Of a stretch of DNA of 64,000 nucleotides, positions 8,700 through 18,334 are shown piece by piece. The stretch is from the NCBI GenBank assembly GCA_913057825.1, contig CAJXOW010000010.1, forward strand, positions 1 through 64,000, read 5' to 3'. The stretch comes from an uncultured Balneolaceae bacterium. GTDB lineage: Bacteria > Bacteroidota > Rhodothermia > Balneolales > Balneolaceae. The notes beneath the pieces were generated by a model, which was not told where the DNA came from, searched no databases, and was given only the letters and a program-made list of their open reading frames with translations. Both the position numbers and the translations under genes were made by a program. The number at the start of each line of letters is the position of its first letter. The stretch's first letter is position 1.

Positions 8700-9179
8700 A
8701 TGGGTCGTAAATGGTTCTTCTGGATCGAAAGATTGAAAATAACGCCGATTGAGCGGATGACGTTGGTAAGTTTTATGATCGGCAGTTTGTTGCTCGCTGT
8801 AATTATGTGGCTATATGAGCCTCCACCTCCTTATGATCAGGATGACTACCAAGCTCTCGAACGGCTATTCCGGAAGCGATCGCAGATTTTGAAAGAGGAG
8901 GAAAGCCAAATTCGCGCTCGCTACGAGGGAAAAACCACGGTCCGGAGTATGTCAAAACGTACGGATATAGAGGAAGTAAAGGTTAACATCAATAAAGCAG
9001 GGCTGGATGCGTTACAAACTCTGCCTGGCATCGGACCGGCGCTGGCCGAGCGGATTCTTGCTTATCGGAAACGGCAAGGTCCTTTTGAACGTGTAGATGA
9101 GTTGGTTCGGGTAAAGGGCATCGGCCGAATTACCTTGCAAAAAATGCGGGGAAACCTGGTGCAGGAGCTGAGAGATTAA
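8700..9179 (+). CDS. ComEA-like helix-hairpin-helix protein, membrane anchored
   Basis: This 159-residue protein has one N-terminal transmembrane segment (about residues 21-39, SFMIGSLLLAVIMWLY), then a charged linker. Its C-terminal part is a double helix-hairpin-helix domain: VNINKAGLDALQTLPGIGP and a second hairpin, FERVDELVRVKGIGRITL. This matches ComEA, the DNA-binding receptor for DNA uptake, but the same domain is widespread in proteins of unknown role, and no other competence genes are nearby. The start ATG at 8700 follows GAGAGACC. It lies 36 bp upstream of porX and may share its transcript. Confidence 0.8.
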   Translation: MGRKWFFWIERLKITPIERMTLVSFMIGSLLLAVIMWLYEPPPPYDQDDYQALERLFRKRSQILKEEESQIRARYEGKTTVRSMSKRTDIEEVKVNINKAGLDALQTLPGIGPALAERILAYRKRQGPFERVDELVRVKGIGRITLQKMRGNLVQELRD

Positions 9180-9215
9180 CAAAAATAAGATTGAATTCAA
9201 TTAAACTATTCGTAC

Positions 9216-10760
9216 ATGTCGAGTAAAATACTTTGGGCAGACGACGAAATTGATCAACTGAAGGCACACATCATATTTCTCGAAGAGAAAGGCTTCGAGG
9301 TAAAACCGGTATCCAACGGTGAGGATGCCGTAACGTTGATCAAGAAGAATACCTACGATATTGTATTTCTTGATGAGCAAATGCCGGGAATGGATGGGTT
9401 GGCCACGCTCAATAAGATTAAAACGGCTCAACCTTCCCTGCCGGTGGTCATGATTACAAAAAGCGAAGAAGAGTCGATCATGGATGAGGCAATCGGCGGC
9501 AAAATCTCGGATTACCTTATCAAGCCGGTTAATCCGAACCAGATTCTGCTCACCACCAAGCGGATATTGGACCGAAAACGCATCCGGAACGAAAAGTCGG
9601 CCCAATCCTACCTGCAAAGTTTCAACGATATATCGTCGAATATCAGCAAACAAACCGGGTGGGAAGAGTGGATTCAGATCTACCGTCAGTTGAGTCAGTG
9701 GGATATCGACCTTGAAGATGGGGATGAAGGACTTCGGCAAGTGTTGATGGACCAGTATCAACAGGCTAATAATACTTTTGGCAAGTTTATCGAACAGGAA
9801 TATCCCTACTGGTTGGATGATGAGCCGGGCGAGCGACCGGTATTGTCGCCCGATATTATTCCTGAATATGTTTTGCCGCACGTAGAAGAGGGAAATAAGA
9901 CGGTTTTCATTGTTATCGATTGCATGCGGTATGATCAATGGTTGAAGTTTGAGCATCAACTGGGCAATTTTTTCAGCATCGAGACCGATTTTTACTACTC
10001 CATACTTCCCACGGCTACACCCTATTCCAGGAATGCAATTTTTGCCGGAATGTTCCCTTCCGAGATTGCGAGTACGTATTCGGATATGTGGCAGATGAAA
10101 GGCAGTGAAAATTCGCTGAATCAACATGAAGAAGACTTCTTCAATGCCCAGTTGAAGCGGGAGGGTTATGATATTAATGCAAAATACGAAAAAGTGTTAC
10201 GGTCGGAAGAAGGTAGTACCTTGCTTGATCGGATAAGCAATTACCTGCAAGTGCCACTTAGTGCGTTTGTGTATAACTATCTGGATACGTTGGTACATTC
10301 ACGTTCGGATTCAGACGTGCTTAAGGAGTTGGCTCCCGACGTGCCGGCATTTCGCTCATTGAGCGAAACCTGGTTTGAACACTCGACCTTGCTGCAGATC
10401 TTCCAGGTGCTGGCTGAACAGGGGGCCACTGTGGTGGTTACCACCGATCATGGATCGGTACGGGCTATGCGGGATACCAAAGTGTTTGGCGATCGCGAGA
10501 CTTCGACCAATCTGCGTTATAAATTTGGACGAAATCTGAACGCCGAGCAGGATGCGGCGATCATTGTTCGCGAACCGGAAAAATTTAAGCTGCCCACCGC
10601 CGACCGTGTAAATAATTTTATATTTGCCAAAGAAGATTACTACTTTGTATATCCAACGAACTATCATAAATATCAAAATCGTTACAAGGATACTTTCCAG
10701 CATGGTGGCGCTTCTTTAGAGGAGATGATACTGCCGGTTGCTACGTTGACTCCCAAATAG
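9216..10760 (+). CDS. porX: PorX-type response regulator with PglZ/alkaline-phosphatase-like domain
   Basis: This 514-residue protein is a receiver domain (acidic pair in WADDE, phosphoacceptor about D53 in [14 protein letters not shown]81 and K103 in VMITKSEE and LIKPVNP) followed by a long PglZ-type domain. That domain keeps metal and nucleophile motifs: [36 protein letters not shown] and [11 protein letters not shown]. This architecture defines PorX, the regulator required for type IX secretion in Porphyromonas gingivalis. The window also has a PorQ-type gene, a sorting-domain cargo gene, a candidate histidine kinase and an ECF sigma factor. The gene is followed 59 bp later by tsaE, an order I recall from other Bacteroidota. 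Confidence 0.92.
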   Translation: MSSKILWADDEIDQLKAHIIFLEEKGFEVKPVSNGEDAVTLIKKNTYDIVFLDEQMPGMDGLATLNKIKTAQPSLPVVMITKSEEESIMDEAIGGKISDYLIKPVNPNQILLTTKRILDRKRIRNEKSAQSYLQSFNDISSNISKQTGWEEWIQIYRQLSQWDIDLEDGDEGLRQVLMDQYQQANNTFGKFIEQEYPYWLDDEPGERPVLSPDIIPEYVLPHVEEGNKTVFIVIDCMRYDQWLKFEHQLGNFFSIETDFYYSILPTATPYSRNAIFAGMFPSEIASTYSDMWQMKGSENSLNQHEEDFFNAQLKREGYDINAKYEKVLRSEEGSTLLDRISNYLQVPLSAFVYNYLDTLVHSRSDSDVLKELAPDVPAFRSLSETWFEHSTLLQIFQVLAEQGATVVVTTDHGSVRAMRDTKVFGDRETSTNLRYKFGRNLNAEQDAAIIVREPEKFKLPTADRVNNFIFAKEDYYFVYPTNYHKYQNRYKDTFQHGGASLEEMILPVATLTPK

Positions 10761-10819
10761 CATTCCGGATCGTTCAGTCCCCAAAAGCGTCCTGTAATGA
10801 AACGAATCGCTGAAATACT

Positions 10820-11272
10820 GTGAGTGAACAAACCATTACGACACATTCGGTTCAGGAAACGTATGAATGTGCACGCAAGATCGCTGATCATTTGAAGGCA
10901 GGTCAGGTTCTTTGTCTTCAAGGCGAGTTGGGAAGTGGAAAAACGACGTTTGTGAAAGGGTTGGCCGCTCAATTTGGCGTGGATGAGGAGGAGATTCAGT
11001 CCCCCACTTTTACGCTGATTCATGAGTACAAGCGGAATGGGTTTCTGCCGTTATATCATATGGATTGCTACCGACTGGAGCGAGAAGAGGAAGCCCTGGA
11101 AATCGGTATGGAAGATTACTTTTACGGTGAGGGGGTTTCCGTCGTTGAGTGGCCGGAAAAGGTCGGTTCGCTGATACCCGAAGGAGCTATTTGGGTCCGA
11201 ATTGACATTAAAGGACAGGAAACACGACAATTTTTCATTAGTAATTTTTCCTCTGAATTCGATAATTTTTAA
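10820..11272 (+). CDS. tsaE: tRNA threonylcarbamoyladenosine biosynthesis ATPase TsaE
   Basis: This 150-residue P-loop ATPase carries Walker A in GELGSGKTTFVKG (about residues 35-47), then QSPTFTLIHEY and a YHMDCYRLE stretch that are TsaE hallmarks, and VVEWPEK near the end. TsaE helps the TsaB-TsaD complex make t6A at position 37 of ANN-decoding tRNAs. The start is GTG at 10820. The next small gene begins 5 bp after its stop, so the two are almost certainly co-transcribed. Confidence 0.93.
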   Translation: MSEQTITTHSVQETYECARKIADHLKAGQVLCLQGELGSGKTTFVKGLAAQFGVDEEEIQSPTFTLIHEYKRNGFLPLYHMDCYRLEREEEALEIGMEDYFYGEGVSVVEWPEKVGSLIPEGAIWVRIDIKGQETRQFFISNFSSEFDNF

Positions 11273-11277
11273 TCGTT

Positions 11278-11562
11278 ATGGCGCTGAAAAATAAAAGACT
11301 ATCATATCGACTGGATCGGTTGCCGGTAATACGGCCGTTTCATCGCCGTGCGCAGAATAATCTGCAGCAGGGCGACCTGGTCTATTACGGTCCCTGTCCT
11401 GAATATTACGGGATAGGTGAGATCGTTCAGCGCATGGATGGTTATTGTGTCGTCGACTTTCGAGCTACCGGTGCACTTGAAATTGAAAAGGATGCCTTCG
11501 ATATCAAGTATTTAATCCCCATCCATAAACTTAACCTCGGGCATATTCTAAAATCCACTTGA
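11278..11562 (+). CDS. Small conserved-looking hypothetical protein
   Basis: I do not recognise this 94-residue protein. It has a basic N-terminus (MALKNKRLSYRLDRLPVIR), then an apparent small beta-rich domain (GDLVYYGPCPEYYGIGEIV, YCVVDFRATGALEIEKDAF). The GD-x-V opening and turn pattern recall short SH3/KOW-like barrels, but that is only a resemblance. There is no signal peptide and no membrane segment. It starts at ATG five bases after the tsaE stop, so translation is probably coupled. Its position suggests a cytoplasmic role expressed with porX-tsaE, but no function can be assigned. Confidence 0.65.
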   Translation: MALKNKRLSYRLDRLPVIRPFHRRAQNNLQQGDLVYYGPCPEYYGIGEIVQRMDGYCVVDFRATGALEIEKDAFDIKYLIPIHKLNLGHILKST

Positions 11563-12017
11563 TGCTGCCCTTTTAAATTGTTGCCCACCGAACTCTTCAA
11601 CGTGACACAGCCTTTCTTAGCGAACCAACTCTATAAAACGCTACCCCATCTAATAAAGCCTGCTGGCAGTTTTTACAAGGAAGGGCAGATAGTGCCGGTT
11701 TAAGCTGACTAAAAAGTGTATATTTATATTTTACAACCGCCAAATAGGCAATAATTAGACCTTAACAAGGTTTACATTATCTGTTGAATTAAGCCATAAG
11801 AGCTTGAACAGGCGCAATAGCATAGTCGTGGTACGATTAATCCAGTGCATCTGGATCAGCTTGAATTCGATTACTTACTGGATAGTTTGGTGCCGTTATG
11901 GAGATTTGGAAAAATTGAAAATTAAAAATAATTGCTTTCTTATCAGCTAACTTACATCTTTGTAAGCTATTTTATGGGATTCAGTGAGGGAGTCCTCAGG
12001 TATAGACATTCTAATTT
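11563..12017. other. Intergenic region upstream of nrnA
   Basis: This 455-bp gap has no convincing gene. A small hairpin, CTTACA-TCTT-TGTAAG at 11951-11966, followed by CTATTTTA, lies about 50 bp before the nrnA start and could be part of a leader. No member of the repeat families listed elsewhere is seen. Confidence 0.5.
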
Positions 12018-12998
12018 ATGTTTAATGAACTAATTGAAAAATTAAAAGAGTTTGATACGGTCGGGGTGTATTCACATATACGACCCGACGGTGACTGCAT
12101 TGGTGCGCAGGTGGGGTTATGCCTCTGGCTTGAAAAAAACGGCGTACAGGCGCATGCCTTCAATGATGATGAAGTGCCCCTGAATCTGAACTGGATTACC
12201 GATTACTTTCCCGTACATGAACCTACTCCGAAACTGCTAAACGATTGTGACGCTTTTGTATTGGTGGATGGAAATACCCCTTCCCGCTTCGGAAGCTATG
12301 CGGATTACATCGAGGACAATCCCAAACCTTCCTATATGATCGACCACCATCCCGATCCGGATGGATGCTTCGACATCAGTATCTCGGTGGAAGAGGCTTC
12401 ATCGACCTGCGAACTTGTTTTTCACTTTTTCCTGCAGGAGGATATCGGCCAGATAGACGAGGGCGTGGCAAAGTCGCTCTATACAGGTATTATAACGGAC
12501 ACCGGGTCCCTCCAGTATGATAGTGTTACTCCCGAGACGATGACGATTGCCTCGGAGCTTCTTCGACGTGGCGACTTTAAGCCGAATGAGGTTGCCGAAA
12601 GAGTTTTTGGGAATAAGCAGCTTAAACAGCTTCAGTTGCTGGGACGTGCATTGAAAACGGTTAAACTATTTGAGAACAACCAGATTGCCATCATGTGCGT
12701 TACCAGCGAGATGCTTGAAAAGACCAACGCCACCAATGAAGATTGCGAAGGATTTGTAGCCTATCCTTTGAGTGTAGCAGGCATTAAAGCCGCCGTGCTG
12801 TTTAAAGATCTCGGGGGGGGGATAAAGATGAGTTTGCGTTCGAAAAGTGATCTCGACGTCAATAAATGGGCTCGAGAAGTAGGGGGCGGCGGACACAAGA
12901 AAGCGGCTGGCGCCTGGCATCCGGGTCCATTGAAAAAAGCAATCAAGGACGTTATCGATATAGGGGCCAAGCAACTGGTCAAGGTCAACGAGTCCTGA
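12018..12998 (+). CDS. nrnA: DHH-family phosphoesterase, NrnA-like (oligoribonuclease / pAp phosphatase)
   Basis: This 326-residue protein has the DHH motifs in order: HIRPDGDCIGAQ, VLVDGNTPSRFG, MIDHHPDPDG and IITDTGSLQYD. A DHHA1 domain ends with REVGGGGHKKAAG. This is the NrnA pattern: it degrades nanoRNAs and dephosphorylates 3'-phosphoadenosine 5'-phosphate (pAp). Its downstream neighbour on the same strand is a cysH-type reductase. pAp is the by-product when PAPS is the sulfate donor, so the pairing may be functional. The genes are 307 bp apart, so they need not share one transcript. Confidence 0.9.
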   Translation: MFNELIEKLKEFDTVGVYSHIRPDGDCIGAQVGLCLWLEKNGVQAHAFNDDEVPLNLNWITDYFPVHEPTPKLLNDCDAFVLVDGNTPSRFGSYADYIEDNPKPSYMIDHHPDPDGCFDISISVEEASSTCELVFHFFLQEDIGQIDEGVAKSLYTGIITDTGSLQYDSVTPETMTIASELLRRGDFKPNEVAERVFGNKQLKQLQLLGRALKTVKLFENNQIAIMCVTSEMLEKTNATNEDCEGFVAYPLSVAGIKAAVLFKDLGGGIKMSLRSKSDLDVNKWAREVGGGGHKKAAGAWHPGPLKKAIKDVIDIGAKQLVKVNES

Positions 12999-13305
12999 TT
13001 CGTCGCTGGAGCCTCGACGTATATTCCACCAGGTACTTCTGGGATGTATACACAAGACAGGATCGCGACCGCGAATAGCCTTCAGCCTACTTGCCTCTAA
13101 CTAAAGTACACGGTGATATTCCAATTACTCAATAAAGATCGTGTTCATGGTTTTTATACCATAAAGCAGCTTTCACCGTTTACCCTAAATATCGTTTGCT
13201 TATGTCGAGATGAATTGCCTACATTTACAGATGCTCGGCAATAAACGAAAAATTAATCAACGGGCTAGTAGAGCCTGGCCTATTGTAATCATAAGATTTT
13301 AAAAC
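12999..13305. other. Intergenic region between nrnA and cysH
   Basis: I see no gene, clear terminator, known riboswitch or repeat family member in these 307 bp. The last 50 bp before cysH are AT-rich, as expected for a promoter, but I cannot point to defined -35/-10 or Bacteroidota-type boxes. Confidence 0.4.
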
Positions 13306-13971
13306 ATGAGTGCTAAGGGTGCCATTAGGAAGGAGCAGATTAACAAGTCTCTTTCTCCTAAAATTGTGGATGCACGGGTAGCCTATACCTTTAACGCGTT
13401 TGACAACGTACTGGTCACCTCATCTTTTGGCACTACCTCTGCTATATTGCTGCACATCGTGAGCAGGGTTCGGCCGGGACATCCCATATACTTTATAGAT
13501 ACACGGTATCATTTTGAGGAGACCATCGCATATAAAAACAAACTTGCGGACCGGTTGGATTTAAACGTGGTGGACCTGGAACCGGATCCCGAGCGTCATG
13601 CTTTTACTCGAAAGAATCAAACGTGGAAGAAAGATCCCGACTTCTGCTGCCAAATCAATAAAGTAGAGCCTCTCAACGCGATAAAGGAAGGCCACGATGC
13701 CTGGATCTCTGGTTTGATTGGTTATGAGAGCAATTATCGAAGGTATTTTGAGATATTCGAGGATGCCGGCGATATTTACAAGTTCTATCCCCTTGTGGAC
13801 TGGTCCGACGAACAGGTAAACGAATATTTCGAACTATACGGGCTGCCGCGTCACCCGCTCGAGCAGAAAGGATATCAATCGATTGGCTGCACGCATTGCA
13901 CGACAAAAGGTTGCGGGCGAAATGGCCGTTGGCCGGGCACCGGGAAAACAGAGTGCGGGTTGCATAAGTAG
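13306..13971 (+). CDS. cysH: Phosphoadenylyl/adenylyl-sulfate reductase (CysH-like)
   Basis: This 221-residue member of the PP-loop/PAPS reductase family reduces activated sulfate to sulfite. The nucleotide-binding region is VTSSFGTTSAI, and the catalytic cysteine is in the C-terminal TECGLHK (about C217). It also has the CC (about 114-115) and CxxC (about 195 and 198, IGCTHC) that ligate a [4Fe-4S] cluster in APS-type assimilatory reductases. So it probably accepts APS, or both APS and PAPS. One additional cysteine (about C203) lies between CxxC and the C-terminal motif. No sulfurylase or sulfite reductase genes are nearby. Confidence 0.9.
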   Translation: MSAKGAIRKEQINKSLSPKIVDARVAYTFNAFDNVLVTSSFGTTSAILLHIVSRVRPGHPIYFIDTRYHFEETIAYKNKLADRLDLNVVDLEPDPERHAFTRKNQTWKKDPDFCCQINKVEPLNAIKEGHDAWISGLIGYESNYRRYFEIFEDAGDIYKFYPLVDWSDEQVNEYFELYGLPRHPLEQKGYQSIGCTHCTTKGCGRNGRWPGTGKTECGLHK

Positions 13972-14017
13972 ATCCCGTGAAGTCGTAGTTTGCCTGCAAA
14001 CCGGATGATACGGGAAG

Positions 14018-14392
14018 TCATTGATACTGATCGTTAAAAGCACGCACCTGAGGGGTACTGTCGTCGGTGCTGACCTCCTCCTCCAGCCAATCCAGGTACT
14101 CCTGGTTGCCTTCCTGTTCATTGATGCTAAAGGTTATGATGCAGGGACATTCATAACTATGCAAGTCTTTGACCCGACGTGTCAAATCACCGATATTCCG
14201 CAAAGTGGTTTTTGCGATCAGGATCGTTTCCTGGTCTTCTTCCACCTCTCCTTTCCACCAGAACATCGATTCCATCCCGTCGATAATGTTAACACATGCG
14301 GCAAGGTGGTCCTCTACAAGCTTGCTCCCAATTTTCTTGGCTTCCTGTTTATTTTCCGTCGTAATGTAGACAAGTCGAAGATTTTTAACCAT
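14018..14392 (-). CDS. cutA: Divalent-cation tolerance protein CutA
   Basis: This 124-residue protein matches CutA along its length: LRLVYITTENKQEA at the start, LAACVNIIDGMESMFWWKGEVEED in the middle and HSYECPCIITFSI near the end. CutA forms a very stable trimer with a ferredoxin-like fold resembling PII proteins. A role in copper tolerance was proposed in Escherichia coli, but the molecular function is still unclear. It is convergent with cysH, with a 46-bp gap. Confidence 0.92.
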   Translation of the reverse strand: MVKNLRLVYITTENKQEAKKIGSKLVEDHLAACVNIIDGMESMFWWKGEVEEDQETILIAKTTLRNIGDLTRRVKDLHSYECPCIITFSINEQEGNQEYLDWLEEEVSTDDSTPQVRAFNDQYQ

Positions 14393-14540
14393 AATGTTGA
14401 GTTTACGAGTTGATCTTAACGCTACTCAAATGTCAAGATAGAGGTTATATAAAATACAGGAAAATTCAAATCCGTTTGAACAACAAGAGATTGTACTTTT
14501 TGTAGGAAATAAGGTATTGAAATCAGCTATAAATTATTGT

Positions 14541-14617
14541 AGCTTTCGAGGCCCCGATTCGTGGCGTAATTTGATATATTATAGTAAAGCGAATCGGCTT
14601 TTATGAGCTCGATAGCT
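14541..14617. repeat. Two-step inverted repeat upstream of tRNA-Leu
   Basis: AGCTTTCGAG (14541-14550) pairs with CTCGATAGCT (14608-14617) with one mismatch. Inside it, CCGATTCG (14554-14561) pairs exactly with CGAATCGG (14590-14597) around a 28-base loop. It lies between the cutA start and the tRNA gene. It does not look like a standard terminator because no T-run follows the outer stem. The string GAGCTCGATAGC recurs near 44630. Confidence 0.5.
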
Positions 14618-14688
14618 GGAATGTATTGTTCTTTAATAATTGTGCTGCTTGCGCGATTGGAAATTATTCGTTTCGCAAATACTTATAT

Positions 14689-14772
14689 GCGAGAGTGGCG
14701 GAACTGGTAGACGCGCTAGATTTAGGATCTAGTGTCCTTTGCGACTTGGGGGTTCGAGTCCCCCCTCTCGTA
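14689..14772 (+). tRNA. tRNA-Leu (anticodon UAG)
   Basis: The 84-nt sequence folds as a class II tRNA. The acceptor GCGAGAG pairs with CTCTCGT, with a G-U first pair. The D arm region is TGGCGGAACTGGTAGACGCGC. The anticodon stem CTAGA/TCTAG closes the loop TTTAGGA (anticodon TAG). A variable arm follows, and the T arm is GGGGG-TTCGAGT-CCCCC. The discriminator is A and CCA is not encoded. It reads CUA leucine codons, and probably others by wobble. Confidence 0.95.
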
Positions 14773-14926
14773 CTGTTTAAGTTGTAATTAATGTAAGTAA
14801 TGGGGCTGCTAAGGACGTGCAACAAAGACAGCTCCACTGAGTTATATATCATTGTTAGTCAATAAGTGAGCTAAATGCTTTTGAAATTTTAAAAATTGAA
14901 AACAAACCGGAGGTTACGCAAAATTC

Positions 14927-16255
14927 GTGGATATATCTGTTGAAGATATCAACTCGGTAGACAAGAAAATTATCATATCGGCTGATCGTGAAGACCTGGA
15001 GCCGAAATTCAAGGACGCTTATAAGCGCTATCAGAAACAAATCAACCTGCCTGGATTTCGTCCCGGCAAAGTACCTCTTAAGCTGGTACGAAAGCGGTTT
15101 GGCGATGAAATTGAGCAAGAGGAAGTAGGGAATTACATCCAGGAGGTATTTGAGAATCAGGTTGTACCTGATTATGATCCAGTGGGCGAAACACGCATGC
15201 TGGAGCAGGATTGGGATGGTGAAGAGCTTGAAGCGAAGTTCCAGATCGGACAACGCCCCGAATTTGAGCTGGCCGACCTCTCACAGATTGAGGTGGACCG
15301 GATGGTGCATGATGTGGAAGATGATGAAGTCGAGGAGCAGCTCGAACAAATGTTGGAAAATCAGGGCGAATGGAATGAAGTTGACGAAGAAGCGACGGAA
15401 GATTGCCGTGTAATCGTGGATGCTACTGCCCTGGATGCAGAAGGCAATCCGATTGAAGAGGATAAAGAGGAGGATCAGACCATCGACCTTCGTCAGGAAG
15501 ATAATGAAGTGTTTCGCGACAAACTTATCGGGACCAAAGCGGGTGATTCTGTGACGGTTAGCTTTGGAGAGGAAGAAGAAGCGGACGAAGAGGACGAGCT
15601 GTCCAATAAGTTTAAAATTGATATCAAGCGGGTTGAAAAGCCTGAAAAAGCGGAGCTGACCGACCAATTTGCCAAGGAACAATCAAATGGGCAGGCTGAA
15701 AATGTTGATGAGCTTAAAAGCTTTATGAAGAGCCAGATGCAGCAGCAATATGACCAACAGGCTCAGCAGCAATTTCGCAATAATATCATTACAGCGCTAA
15801 CGGATGCACATGAATTCGAGGTTCCCGAAGTTTTTGTGGAACAGGTCCAGAACAATTACGTAGAGCAGGTCCGTCAGCAGTATGGCGATAATATGCCGGC
15901 CAATTTTGATGAGGATTCCTACAAGGAGAGCATGGAGGATCAGGCCCGGCGTGAAGGTATGTGGTACTTTATCAATGAAAAACTGCAGGAAGAGTTCGAT
16001 GATATCGATATCGATTCGGATGATATTGATGAATACCTTGCGGCCGAAGCTGAACGTTATGGAGTATCTACTGAACAAATGCGTAATGTATATGCGCAAA
16101 ATCCACAACAACTGGAAAGCCTCCGAAACCAGATTCGTGAACAGAAAGTATTTGACCGACTGGAGGATAAAATCCAGGTGAATGAACTCTCACTGGAGGA
16201 ATACGAGCAAAAGCAGGAAGAAAAACAATCGAACGATTCAGAAGCTAATTCTTAA
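14927..16255 (+). CDS. tig: Trigger factor (ribosome-associated chaperone)
   Basis: This 442-residue protein begins with the ribosome-binding domain, containing the signature PGFRPGKVP (residues about 44-52). A middle acidic region follows, then a long C-terminal helical domain that ends in a charged tail. It binds nascent chains at the exit tunnel. The start is GTG at 14927, with CCGGAGG 13 bases upstream as a plausible Shine-Dalgarno. It is the first gene of the tig-clpP-clpX run, with 24 bp to clpP. The middle region seems to lack an intact FKBP active site, as far as I can judge by eye. Confidence 0.92.
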   Translation: MDISVEDINSVDKKIIISADREDLEPKFKDAYKRYQKQINLPGFRPGKVPLKLVRKRFGDEIEQEEVGNYIQEVFENQVVPDYDPVGETRMLEQDWDGEELEAKFQIGQRPEFELADLSQIEVDRMVHDVEDDEVEEQLEQMLENQGEWNEVDEEATEDCRVIVDATALDAEGNPIEEDKEEDQTIDLRQEDNEVFRDKLIGTKAGDSVTVSFGEEEEADEEDELSNKFKIDIKRVEKPEKAELTDQFAKEQSNGQAENVDELKSFMKSQMQQQYDQQAQQQFRNNIITALTDAHEFEVPEVFVEQVQNNYVEQVRQQYGDNMPANFDEDSYKESMEDQARREGMWYFINEKLQEEFDDIDIDSDDIDEYLAAEAERYGVSTEQMRNVYAQNPQQLESLRNQIREQKVFDRLEDKIQVNELSLEEYEQKQEEKQSNDSEANS

Positions 16256-16279
16256 ATAATTGCAAAGTTAGTACTTATT

Positions 16280-16960
16280 ATGGAAAAGCAACCATTATAT
16301 GAAATGCCGGACGTAACCTCGGAAGCGGATACGCAGACCGCCAGCAACCTGGTCCCCATGGTTATTGAGACCACGCAACGGGGTGAGCGGGCCTATGATA
16401 TTTATTCGAGACTGCTGAAGGATCGAATAATCATTCTTGGGACCCCCATCAATAATGCGGTGGCCAGTTCCATTGTAGCTCAAATGCTTTATCTGGAGTC
16501 AGAAGATCCCGAAAAAGATATCAATCTGTATGTTAACTCGCCGGGGGGCGTGGTTTCGGCAGGACTCGCCATATATGACACGATGCAGTATGTAAAATGT
16601 GATGTGGCCACGACCTGCGTGGGAATGGCGGCTTCTATGGGAGCTGTTCTGCTTACGGCCGGTGCGGATGGAAAACGCAGTATGCTTGAAAATGCCCGGG
16701 TCATGATTCACCAGCCTCTTGGCGGAGTGCAGGGTCAGGCCAGTGATATCGAGATAGAGGCGAATGAAATTGTTCGGATCAAGCAGCGCCTTAGCGAAAT
16801 CATTGCCCATCACAGTGGTCAAACCCCGGAGAAAGTGAAAGAGGATACGGATCGCAATAAGTGGATGTCGGCCAAGGACTCCGAAGAATATGGATTAGTA
16901 GATCGGATTATGGATCGCGACAGTAAACGTAATGATGGTGACGAGAATTCAGAATCCTAA
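16280..16960 (+). CDS. clpP: ATP-dependent Clp protease proteolytic subunit ClpP
   Basis: This 226-residue serine protease has Ser about 119 in [11 protein letters not shown], His about 144 in VMIHQPLGG and an Asp in the DTDRNKW stretch, forming the ClpP triad. NLYVNSPGG is the other family signature. It makes the barrel-shaped 14-mer that degrades substrates unfolded by ClpX. It lies 24 bp after tig and 111 bp before clpX, in the usual order. Confidence 0.96.
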   Translation: MEKQPLYEMPDVTSEADTQTASNLVPMVIETTQRGERAYDIYSRLLKDRIIILGTPINNAVASSIVAQMLYLESEDPEKDINLYVNSPGGVVSAGLAIYDTMQYVKCDVATTCVGMAASMGAVLLTAGADGKRSMLENARVMIHQPLGGVQGQASDIEIEANEIVRIKQRLSEIIAHHSGQTPEKVKEDTDRNKWMSAKDSEEYGLVDRIMDRDSKRNDGDENSES

Positions 16961-17071
16961 CGCTCCTACAGGCTGTTATTTAAGTTCTGAAGCGAATTAA
17001 GATGTAAGGATTACCAGCTTTGCGTATCGTAACCGATAGTAACCAATCAAAAGAAGCATCTAATTTAACGT

Positions 17072-18334
17072 ATGAGTAACGACAAGAGCAATAATAAAGA
17101 GGAACAAATACACTGTTCTTTCTGCGGCCGGTCGAGCCATGAAGTCAATAGTATGGTGGCCGGTCCGGATGTGTATATCTGTGACCGGTGTGTAGCCGAT
17201 GCCTCCGGTATTGTGGAAAGTGACTTGTCTTCTATGGCCAAACAGCGCGAGGCGCGTTATCAGAAGCTGCTGAAGCCGGCCGAAATCAAGGATCGCCTGG
17301 ATGAGTACGTTATCGGACAGGAGCAGGCAAAGAAAACTCTGTCTGTAGCGGTTTATAATCATTACAAGCGAATCAGCGGTGAAGAGCAGGGCGAATTTAA
17401 AAATACCGAGATCGAAAAAAGCAATATTATGTTGCTGGGCCCGACCGGAAGCGGTAAAACCCTGTTGGCTCGGACACTTGCCAATATCATTGATGTCCCC
17501 TTTACCATAGCTGATGCCACGGTCTTAACGGAAGCTGGCTATGTAGGGGAAGATGTTGAAAGTATTTTGTCTAACCTGCTGCAGTCAGCCGATTGGGACG
17601 TTGATCAGGCTACGCGGGGCATTGTGTATATTGATGAGGTGGACAAAGTGGCCCGCAAGAGCGACAATCCCTCCATCACCCGTGATGTTTCGGGGGAAGG
17701 AGTCCAGCAGGCCTTGCTCAAGATCCTGGAGGGTACCACGGCGAATATACCGCCCAAAGGCGGACGTAAGCACCCGGAACAAAGTTTTATCCAGGTGGAT
17801 ACCCGGAATATTCTATTCATCTGCGGCGGGGCGTTCAACGGGTTGGACGAAGTTATTTCGCGACGACTGTCGACCAGTTCCCTCGGATTTCACTCGGCGG
17901 GACAGATGAAATTTGACAAGGAAGATCCTGAAATATTCACTCATGTCGAACCGGAGGATCTCCAAAAATATGGTCTCATCCCTGAGCTGATTGGTCGTCT
18001 GCCGGTCATTTGCGGACTGCACGAACTGAGTCACAGCGCAATGAAGGAGATACTGCTCAAACCAAAGAACGCTATCGTCAAACAGTATAAGAAACTGTTC
18101 AAGATGGAAGGGGTTGAATTGATATTTGAAGATGAGGCGCTGGATGCTATCGTCGTTAGAGCACGAAAGCGTAAGACCGGTGCCCGGGGACTCCGTTCGA
18201 TCATGGAAAGTGCTATGTTGGATATCATGTTTTCCATGCCGTCGATGGAGAATATCGAGAAATGTATTATCACGGAGGATACGATTAACGACAACGCACC
18301 TCCTGTCTATGAAAAACGAAAAGCATCCGCCTGA
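17072..18334 (+). CDS. clpX: ATP-dependent Clp protease ATP-binding subunit ClpX
   Basis: This 420-residue AAA+ unfoldase opens with a four-cysteine zinc finger ([11 protein letters not shown] ... CDRC). It has Walker [13 protein letters not shown], Walker [11 protein letters not shown], the pore loop [11 protein letters not shown] and the ClpP-docking IGF-type loop (LIGRLPV region). It feeds substrates to ClpP. Length and order are standard. Its stop codon abuts the heptad-repeat array of element H-A. Confidence 0.96.
   Translation: MSNDKSNNKEEQIHCSFCGRSSHEVNSMVAGPDVYICDRCVADASGIVESDLSSMAKQREARYQKLLKPAEIKDRLDEYVIGQEQAKKTLSVAVYNHYKRISGEEQGEFKNTEIEKSNIMLLGPTGSGKTLLARTLANIIDVPFTIADATVLTEAGYVGEDVESILSNLLQSADWDVDQATRGIVYIDEVDKVARKSDNPSITRDVSGEGVQQALLKILEGTTANIPPKGGRKHPEQSFIQVDTRNILFICGGAFNGLDEVISRRLSTSSLGFHSAGQMKFDKEDPEIFTHVEPEDLQKYGLIPELIGRLPVICGLHELSHSAMKEILLKPKNAIVKQYKKLFKMEGVELIFEDEALDAIVVRARKRKTGARGLRSIMESAMLDIMFSMPSMENIEKCIITEDTINDNAPPVYEKRKASA

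Noticed and set aside
8700..9179. Natural-competence operon (comEA with comEC and others)
   Set aside because: No comEC, comF or pilus gene nearby; the helix-hairpin-helix protein stands next to porX instead.
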